Of a DNA stretch of 12,171 nucleotides, positions 6,560 to 11,306 are shown piece after piece. The translations under genes were made by a program, and so were the position numbers. The DNA lies in the NCBI GenBank assembly GCA_027858795.1, contig JAQICF010000180.1, positions 1 to 12,171 of the forward strand, read 5' to 3'. Origin of the DNA: Candidatus Delongbacteria bacterium (GTDB taxonomy: Bacteria > Delongbacteria > UBA4055). Numbering within the stretch: position 1 is the first letter of the stretch; each line of letters starts with the position of its first letter. Below the pieces are notes generated by a model that did no database searches, had not been told where the DNA came from, and was given only the letters and a program-made list of their open reading frames with translations.

Positions 6560-6712
6560 ATGACTACACAAAGCGAGCAAATACTTGAAAACGGGTAAAG
6601 ATAGGTATGAAGTATGAGGTATAAGGTATGAGGTGGCTCATGGATTCGCTGGGTTTGGGGAGAAGCAATTGACAGTTGACAATGGACAATGGACAATTTA
6701 CAATTAAAAGAT
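6560..6712 (+). repeat. Composite intergenic repeat, copy 2
   Basis: Micro-ORF MTTQSEQILENG plus TAA (6560-6598) encodes the same peptide as copy 1 but with synonymous codon differences. Slot 6605-6632 has GTATGAA, GTATGAG, GTATAAG, GTATGAG. The constant block GTGGCTC to GGGGAGAAG follows, then six CARTKGA/CAATTNA units (6666-6707). The apparent ORFs on the minus strand here are translations of this repeat and are not genes. Confidence 0.85.
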
Positions 6713-6742
6713 TCGAACCCTTGATCTCTAGGTAAGAAATTA

Positions 6743-6754
6743 AGGTTAAAACCT
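6743..6754. promoter_or_regulatory. Possible upstream operator AGGTTAAAACCT
   Basis: AGGTT AA AACCT inverted repeat, centred 66 bases upstream of the related GGTTATAACC in the promoter. Both contain GGTT-N2-AACC, so they may be paired sites for the same HTH regulator. Confidence 0.4.
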
Positions 6755-6797
6755 GAAAGACAAGCAATAAAAATAAGGGTATATCCTGAAAAATATC

Positions 6798-6826
6798 TTG
6801 ACAAATTACGGTTATAACCTTAAATT
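6798..6826 (+). promoter_or_regulatory. Promoter with operator of the mobile mystery A/B operon
   Basis: TTGACA (6798-6803) and TAAATT (6821-6826) are 17 bases apart. The perfect palindrome GGTTATAACC (6810-6819) sits within the spacer, where a bound repressor would block polymerase. GGAGG (6844-6848) is seven bases before the ATG at 6856. This fits autorepression by the first gene's HTH protein. Confidence 0.7.
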
Positions 6827-6855
6827 AAGCATAAGGATAAATTGGAGGTAGTCTT

Positions 6856-7314
6856 ATGTTGAAAAGAAAAATAATAATTGACCAACTTGATTATCGTATT
6901 GATAAGCTTAAAGAGTTTGGTAGTATCTCAGAACCTCAAAGTGGATGGGTGAATTCTATCAGATTAGCTTTGAATATGACTCTAAATCAATTAGGAAGAT
7001 TATTGTCAATTAAACTACAATCTGTAAAAGAGATCGAGCAAAGAGAAGTCGAAGGTTCGATTACTTTAAACAAGCTTAAGAAATTTGCAGATGCTTTAGA
7101 TATGAAATTCGTTTATGGGTTTATTCCAAATGACGGTTCCTTAAATGAGATGATCGAGAAAAAAGCTGAAGAAAAAGCTAGAGAGATAGTTGCTCGTACA
7201 TCTGTTAATATGAATCTAGAAGATCAAAAGAATTCCAAATCAAGATTAGAAAAGGCTGTAAAAGAAAGAGCTGAAGAGATCAAAAGGGAGATGCCAAAAT
7301 ATTTATGGGATTAG
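6856..7314 (+). CDS. Mobile mystery protein A (HTH transcriptional regulator)
   Basis: 152 aa; GGAGG seven bases before the ATG gives a secure start. An XRE/Cro-type helix-turn-helix spans about 30-92: GWVNSIRLALNMTLNQLGRL, then LQSVKEIEQREVEGSITLNKL, then ADALDMKFVYGFIP. The C-terminal half is a charged helix rich in Lys/Glu ending KREMPKYLWD. Length, HTH position and the adjacent Fic gene match the 'mobile mystery protein A' family, known as a conserved partner of protein B on plasmids and other mobile DNA. It overlaps the next gene by 10 bases. Likely role: repressor or antitoxin-like partner of the Fic protein, acting on GGTTATAACC in its own promoter; the operator assignment is my inference. 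Confidence 0.88.
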   Translation: MLKRKIIIDQLDYRIDKLKEFGSISEPQSGWVNSIRLALNMTLNQLGRLLSIKLQSVKEIEQREVEGSITLNKLKKFADALDMKFVYGFIPNDGSLNEMIEKKAEEKAREIVARTSVNMNLEDQKNSKSRLEKAVKERAEEIKREMPKYLWD

Positions 7315-7901
7315 AACTGAGTTATGAAAACGGACAGACTCCGATCTCGGAGGAGGAAAAAGAAGGTCTGTTGATCAAGACCATCTCCACCAAAGGTGAA
7401 TTGGACGAATTTGAACAGAACAATATTGAAGAAGCTGTTGTCTGGACATTGAGAAGGAAATTCAAGCTTGATCAAATACTGTCAGAAAAGTTCATTTGTG
7501 AAGTACATAAAAAAATGTTCTCTGATGTCTGGGGCTGGGCTGGTAAATTCAGAAAAACCGATAAAAATATTGGTGTAGATAAATTTCAGATTGCAATAGA
7601 TTTGAGATATTTATTTGATAATTGTAAATATTGGATAGAAAATAAAACATATCCAGAGGATGAGATAGCTGTAAGGTTCAAGCACAGAATAGTCAAGATA
7701 CATCCATTTCCTAACGGTAACGGAAGACATTCAAGATTATGCGGAGATATACTGATCTCTCATTTTTTCAAAAGACCAGTATTTACTTGGGGACATAAGA
7801 GTTTAACACCCAAAAGTAAAACTAGAGATATATACATTAATGCAGTTAAAGCAGCAGATCATGATGATATAAAACCGTTATTAGATTTCGCAAGAAGTTA
7901 G
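7305..7901 (+). CDS. Mobile mystery protein B, Fic/DOC-family AMP transferase-like protein
   Basis: 198 aa. The Fic core motif is HPFPNGNGRHSR (133-144), with catalytic His133 and phosphate-binding GNGR. The usual acidic Mg-binding residue of HxFx[DE]GNGR is Asn137 here; to my knowledge Asn is seen in related proteins, but it could change activity. MFSDVWGWAGKFRKTD (71-86) fits the conserved WAG segment of Fic proteins. I do not see a clean [ST]xxxE[GN] inhibitory helix. Fic enzymes typically transfer AMP to Ser, Thr or Tyr of target proteins. The pairing with the upstream HTH gene through a 10-base overlap defines the mobile mystery A/B pair. The last codons (AGA AGT TAG) coincide with a heptamer array, so the stop sits in repeat DNA. 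Confidence 0.9.
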   Translation: MGLELSYENGQTPISEEEKEGLLIKTISTKGELDEFEQNNIEEAVVWTLRRKFKLDQILSEKFICEVHKKMFSDVWGWAGKFRKTDKNIGVDKFQIAIDLRYLFDNCKYWIENKTYPEDEIAVRFKHRIVKIHPFPNGNGRHSRLCGDILISHFFKRPVFTWGHKSLTPKSKTRDIYINAVKAADHDDIKPLLDFARS

Positions 7902-7925
7902 AAATTGATTGAGAATGTAGAATGT
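7893..7925 (+). repeat. Heptamer-like array across the end of the Fic gene
   Basis: AGAAGTT, AGAAATT (7893-7906, AGAARTT family) overlap the stop codon. After six further bases, AGAATGT AGAATGT (7912-7925) follows. It runs straight into the GGGGCAC hairpin unit. Confidence 0.5.
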
Positions 7926-7980
7926 AGGGGCACAATATCTTGTGCCCGAAATGGAATAAGGGTTCAAAATGTTGAACCCG
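7926..7980 (+). repeat. Double-hairpin unit, copy 1
   Basis: GGGCACAA TATC TTGTGCCC (7928-7947) is followed by GGGTTCAA AATG TTGAACCC (7960-7979). The left hairpin and the linker recur at 10458-10503. No T-run follows, so these are unlikely to be simple terminators. Confidence 0.8.
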
Positions 7981-8030
7981 TACGGGAAGAATCAAAAGAT
8001 TTCCCCGATAATACATAAGAAAACCATGAA

Positions 8031-8057
8031 CGTAGGGGAAGGCTCCTACGCCTTCCC
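8031..8057 (+). repeat. Hairpin unit with two competing folds
   Basis: GGGAAGGC (8036-8043) pairs with GCCTTCCC (8050-8057). Alternatively CGTAGG (8031-8036) pairs with CCTACG (8045-8050), which excludes the first fold. The outer stem is the same as at 4959-5030. The preceding block TCAAAAGATTTCCCCGATAA (from 7991) recurs in near-identical form from 9264. Confidence 0.75.
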
Positions 8058-8092
8058 GGGTGCGAAATAAAACAAATAGATAGAGATATGTT

Positions 8093-9121
8093 ATGAAAAA
8101 TAAAAAGAAATTACCGGATAATCAGATAACTGTTTACGAAACAACAGATGGTAAGATCAATATTGAAGTATTATATCAAGATGAAAACATCTGGCTTTCT
8201 CAGAAACAAATGGCTGAGCTTTTTGATGTAGACAGAAGTGTAGTAACAAAACATCTAAAGAATATATTTACAAGTAATGAATTAGACGAAAGTTCAGTAT
8301 GTGCAAATTTTGCACATACTGCCGAAGACGGTAAAACATATAATACAAATTATTACTCCCTTGAAGCAATTATAGCCGTTGGATACCGTGTCAACTCTGA
8401 TCGTGGTACTCAGTTCAGACAATGGGCCATTACCATATTAAAAGAATATATTCACAAAGGTTTTGCATTGGATAGTGACCGTTTCAAATACGGTAGTCGC
8501 TTCAGTGCCAGATATTTTGATGATCTTCTTGAAGAAATCAGGGATATTAGATCAAGTGAAAGAATGATCTATCAAAAAATTACAGATATTTATGCAACAT
8601 CAATAGATTATACACCCAAAGCAGAAGTAACTAAAACTTTCTTTGCAACAGTTCAAAATAAGTTGCATTTCGCAATAACAGGACAAACTGCTGCAGAAAT
8701 AATTTCAGATAGAGCTGATAGTAAGAAGTCAAATATGGGATTAACTTCCTGGAGAAAGTCTCCAACAGGGAAAGTTATGCCCAATGATGTTACTGTCGCT
8801 AAAAACTACTTAAATAAAGACGAATTGGATCATTTAAACCGAATCGTAACTATGTATCTTGATTTTGCTGAACTACAGACGATAAGAAATAAACCAATGT
8901 ATATGAAAGACTGGGTTGTGAGGCTCAATGCATTCTTAAAATTCAGTGAGTATGAAATTTTAAACGATGCAGGAAAAGTCAGCCATGAAGTCGCTATCGA
9001 ACTAGCCAAAAAAGAATATGAAGAATTCAGGAAAGAACAGGACAAAAATTATCTCTCTGATTTTGATATACAATTAAAATTACTCGAAGAAGAAAGAGCA
9101 AAGTATGGAGATAAAAAATAA
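8093..9121 (+). CDS. RhuM-family protein, paralog 1
   Basis: 342 aa; start ATG in TTATGAAAAA, the same context as paralog 2, with no strong ribosome site. An N-terminal winged HTH/Bro-like part contains IWLSQKQMAELFDVDRSVVT (33-52). The family core follows: SLEAIIAVGYRVNSDRGTQF (89-108) and RQWAITILKEYIHKGFALD. The C-terminal ~200 residues are mostly helical and include IRDIRSSERMIYQKITDIYA and NKLHFAITGQTAAEIISDRA. RhuM was named from a Salmonella pathogenicity island, but the biochemical function of the family is unknown, and most members sit in accessory or phage-like DNA. It is encoded alone between repeats. A 27-bp palindrome lies in the coding sequence at 8295. Family assignment is strong; virulence should not be assumed. 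Confidence 0.9.
   Translation: MKNKKKLPDNQITVYETTDGKINIEVLYQDENIWLSQKQMAELFDVDRSVVTKHLKNIFTSNELDESSVCANFAHTAEDGKTYNTNYYSLEAIIAVGYRVNSDRGTQFRQWAITILKEYIHKGFALDSDRFKYGSRFSARYFDDLLEEIRDIRSSERMIYQKITDIYATSIDYTPKAEVTKTFFATVQNKLHFAITGQTAAEIISDRADSKKSNMGLTSWRKSPTGKVMPNDVTVAKNYLNKDELDHLNRIVTMYLDFAELQTIRNKPMYMKDWVVRLNAFLKFSEYEILNDAGKVSHEVAIELAKKEYEEFRKEQDKNYLSDFDIQLKLLEEERAKYGDKK
8295..8321 (+). repeat. Intragenic palindrome in RhuM paralog 1
   Basis: Perfect 13-bp arms, CAGTATGTGCAAA and TTTGCACATACTG, around a single T. It encodes SVCANFAHTA (residues 68-77), between the HTH region and the GYRVNS core. Confidence 0.95.
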
Positions 9122-9264
9122 TGACAACGCAAAGCGAACAAATACTTAAAAACGGGTGAAGATAGGTATGAAGTATAAGGTATGAGGTATGAAGTGGCTC
9201 ATGGATTCGCTGGGTTTGGGGAGAAATAATTTACAATTGACAATGGACAATTTACAATGAAAGT
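9121..9264 (+). repeat. Composite intergenic repeat, copy 3
   Basis: The ATG of the micro-ORF (MTTQSEQILKNG, 9121-9159, TGA stop) overlaps the last base of the RhuM paralog 1 stop (TAATG). Slot 9166-9193 has GTATGAA, GTATAAG, GTATGAG, GTATGAA. The constant block follows, then five CAATNNA-type units (9227-9261). Confidence 0.85.
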
Positions 9265-9307
9265 CAAAAGATCCCCCCGATAATGGATTACACACCAAGA
9301 ACTGTAA

Positions 9308-9329
9308 GGTTGAACCCATGTGTTCAACC
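9308..9329 (+). repeat. Hairpin unit GGTTGAAC / GTTCAACC
   Basis: Eight-bp arms, six-base loop (CCATGT). It is preceded by the CCCCGATAAT block and AAGAACTGTAA, which parallels the lead-in of the 4959 and 8036 hairpins, but it carries a different stem word. Confidence 0.75.
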
Positions 9330-9382
9330 GGAAGGGGGAAGGATAAAAAGATGAATATCCAATAATGGAAAAGGACAGATTT

Positions 9383-10429
9383 ATGAAAAAGAAAAATCAG
9401 ATAATCCCGAACAACTCATTTACAGAGTTCATTTTGTATACATCTCCTAACGGGAAAGTAAAGTTTGAAGTATTTCTTCGAGATGAAAATATATGGCTAA
9501 CACAAGCCAAGATCGCTGAACTTTTTGGGATTGATAGAAGTGTAGTGACAAAACATTTATCCAATATTTATAAAGAAAATGAACTTGATAAGGATTCAAC
9601 ATGTGCAAAAATTGCACATGTTCAATTAGAAGGTACTAGAAACGTAAATAGAAATATCGAATACTACAATCTAGATGCAATTATATCCGTAGGTTATCGA
9701 GTTAACTCAAACCTTGCAACTCAATTCAGAATATGGGCAACCGAAAGATTAAAGGAATATATCATCAAGGGTTTCACTATGGATGATGAACGATTGAAAA
9801 ATCCTCAATATACTTTTGGTAAGGATTATTTTGAAGAACAATTAGCCAGAATAAGAGACATTCGATCAAGTGAAAGAAGATTCTATCAGAAAATAACTGA
9901 TATTTATGCTCAATGCAGTGCTGATTACAATAAAGATAGCGAAGCAACCAAAGAATTTTTTGCAAAGGTACAGAATAAATTACATTGGGCAATTACTAAG
10001 CAAACAGCTGCGGAGATAATACATACGAGAGCTGACGGAAAGAAAAATAACATGGGGCTTACAAATTGGAAAAACTCTCCCAAAGGAGCAATTCGTAAAA
10101 CTGATGTAAGCATTGCAAAGAATTATTTGAATGAGAATGAATTAGAAAACTTAAATAGAATAGTTACGATGTATCTGGATTATGCTGATCTTCAAGCACA
10201 AAATCTAAAAGTAATGTATATGAAAGACTGGATAATGAAATTGGACGGCTTTCTTCAATTCAATGAAAAAGAAATATTGCATGATGCAGGAAAAGTAACT
10301 GCAGAGATCGCTAAAATTTTTGCAGAGAGTGAATTAAAAAAATACAAAGTAAGCCAAGATAAATTGCTTTCTTCTGACTTTGATAATATGGTAAAAGAAA
10401 TAATCGCAAAGTATGAGAGTAAAAGATAG
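9383..10429 (+). CDS. RhuM-family protein, paralog 2
   Basis: I take ATG at 9383 (348 aa): AAGGA (9371-9375) is seven bases upstream and the start context TTATGAAAAA matches paralog 1. An in-frame ATG at 9365 would add six residues but has no ribosome site. The HTH region is IWLTQAKIAELFGIDRSVVT (37-56), and the core is NLDAIISVGYRVNSNLATQF (96-115). The downstream helical region again shows IRDIRSSERRFYQKITDIYA and WAITKQTAAEIIHTRADGKK. It aligns with paralog 1 over its whole length with many substitutions, so it is an old duplication or two separate acquisitions, not a recent copy. A palindrome at the homologous site (9598) is kept despite the divergence. The stop codon lies in AAAGATAG, the same octamer that precedes the heptamer slots of the composite repeats. 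Confidence 0.9.
   Translation: MKKKNQIIPNNSFTEFILYTSPNGKVKFEVFLRDENIWLTQAKIAELFGIDRSVVTKHLSNIYKENELDKDSTCAKIAHVQLEGTRNVNRNIEYYNLDAIISVGYRVNSNLATQFRIWATERLKEYIIKGFTMDDERLKNPQYTFGKDYFEEQLARIRDIRSSERRFYQKITDIYAQCSADYNKDSEATKEFFAKVQNKLHWAITKQTAAEIIHTRADGKKNNMGLTNWKNSPKGAIRKTDVSIAKNYLNENELENLNRIVTMYLDYADLQAQNLKVMYMKDWIMKLDGFLQFNEKEILHDAGKVTAEIAKIFAESELKKYKVSQDKLLSSDFDNMVKEIIAKYESKR
9598..9622 (+). repeat. Intragenic palindrome in RhuM paralog 2
   Basis: Arms AACATGTGCAA and TTGCACATGTT around AAA. It encodes the segment STCAKIAHVQ, homologous to the palindrome-coded segment of paralog 1. Confidence 0.95.
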
Positions 10430-10457
10430 TGGCAAGTGCCAGTTATCAGTTGCCAGT
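10430..10457 (+). repeat. Heptamer array, TGCCAGT family, four units
   Basis: TGGCAAG, TGCCAGT, TATCAGT, TGCCAGT: four 7-mers, 28 bases, starting at the base after the RhuM paralog 2 stop codon and preceded by AAAGATAG. Confidence 0.75.
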
Positions 10458-10503
10458 AGGGGCACTATATCTTGTGCCCGGAAGGGAATAAGGGTTCAAA
10501 ATG
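10458..10503 (+). repeat. Double-hairpin unit, copy 2 (second hairpin lost)
   Basis: GGGCAC (10460-10465) pairs with GTGCCC (10474-10479), and GGAATAAGGGTTCAAAATGT-type linker sequence follows as at 7953-7972. The copy then diverges, so the GGGTTCAA arm has no partner. Confidence 0.7.
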
Positions 10504-10525
10504 TCAAGTAAAACACGTAAAAAAC

Positions 10526-10564
10526 TTGACAAAAGAAAAAGAAATGATTACCTTAGAAGTAAGG
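10526..10564 (+). promoter_or_regulatory. Promoter and possible operator of the AbiE-type operon
   Basis: TTGACA (10526-10531) is 17 bases before a weak -10, TACCTT (10549-10554). The inverted repeat CCTTA GAAG TAAGG (10551-10564) overlaps the -10. Known: AbiEi-type antitoxins autorepress through inverted repeats in their promoter. A GAGGT ribosome site (10571-10575) precedes the ATG at 10581. Confidence 0.55.
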
Positions 10565-10580
10565 AATAGAGAGGTATAAA

Positions 10581-11306
10581 ATGAGAACAGCTCAATCAAT
10601 ATATCAGATGATCAATACATTTGAACCTGGCAAAGTTTTTGGCTATGACAGTTTAAAATTACAATCAGATCAGTTTGTCGCTGCAGCAAAAGCTTTACAA
10701 AGATTAAAGAATAAAGGCGTTATTAAAAGCATATCAAAGGGTAAGTTCTATAAACCGGTAAAGTCAATATTTGGTGAATTAAAACCATCAGAGGATGAGA
10801 TTTTGAAATTATATATGATGAAAAATAATAAGAGAGTATCATATATTACCGGAGTATCACTATTCAATAGTATGATGTTAACAACTCAGATCCCGAATAT
10901 TATAAGAATTGCAAGTTATGATAAAAGAATTTCCTGTGACACAGGTACTATAAAAATAAAACCTGCGAAGAGCTATATTGAGGTAACAGATGATAATTAC
11001 AAACTCCTTCAGCTTTTAGATGTTTTAAAGGATTTTAATAAAATTCCTGATCTTGATAGGAAATCAGGTACAGTATTAATTATTTCTAGGTTTCGTAAAC
11101 TTTCAAAAGAATCAGTTAAAGAAATTATTAAATATTCTATTAAATATCCTCCAAGAGTTCGGGCTTTCCTTGGTTCAATTTTAGAATATCTCGGATATAA
11201 TGATGATATCCGAAAATTAAAAAAGAGTATCAGTCCGTTATCTGAATATAGCATCATAATCAATAAGGAAATATTACCTACAGCTAATAAATGGAATATA
11301 AAATGA
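10581..11306 (+). CDS. AbiEi-like type IV antitoxin (DUF6088-type)
   Basis: 241 aa, start supported by GAGGT five bases upstream. The N-terminal ~60 residues form a winged-helix pattern, with AAAKALQRLKNKGVIKSISK (34-53) as the recognition and wing segment, then GKFYKP. The middle part, KRVSYITGVSLFNSMMLTTQ, followed by a segment ending NIIRIA, matches AbiEi-type antitoxins that pair with AbiEii nucleotidyltransferases. The gene overlaps the next by four bases (ATGA), the typical tight coupling of the pair. In known AbiE systems the antitoxin represses the operon and counters the toxin without stable binding to it. The family call rests on sequence pattern and on the adjacent toxin. Confidence 0.85.
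   Translation: MRTAQSIYQMINTFEPGKVFGYDSLKLQSDQFVAAAKALQRLKNKGVIKSISKGKFYKPVKSIFGELKPSEDEILKLYMMKNNKRVSYITGVSLFNSMMLTTQIPNIIRIASYDKRISCDTGTIKIKPAKSYIEVTDDNYKLLQLLDVLKDFNKIPDLDRKSGTVLIISRFRKLSKESVKEIIKYSIKYPPRVRAFLGSILEYLGYNDDIRKLKKSISPLSEYSIIINKEILPTANKWNIK

Noticed and set aside
6712..6730. ATTCGAACCC resembling a reversed tRNA T-arm, a possible tRNA attachment site
   Set aside because: The reverse complement GGGTTCGAAT has no acceptor, anticodon or D-arm around it, and the T-stem would need weak G-T pairs. No integrase is in the window.
6526..6804. Two long reading frames on the minus strand
   Set aside because: They are translations of the composite repeat and its heptamer arrays, with no ribosome site, and they overlap the mobile mystery promoter.
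7928..7979. Hairpins after the Fic gene as intrinsic terminators
   Set aside because: No T-run follows either stem, and similar units occur at several other places before and after genes, which fits dispersed repeats better.
9308..9330. GTTGAAC and GTTCAAC as integron attC core sites (GTTRRRY / RYYYAAC)
   Set aside because: Both cores occur but in the wrong order and only 14 bases apart, there is no attC-length fold, and the other spacers lack them. No integron integrase is visible.
9365..9382. ATG at 9365 as the start of RhuM paralog 2
   Set aside because: It lacks a ribosome site; AAGGA and the context shared with paralog 1 favour 9383.
774..10503. CRISPR array
   Set aside because: Repeats are 7-base, degenerate and directly adjacent, or dispersed between genes. 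There are no regular unique spacers and no cas genes.
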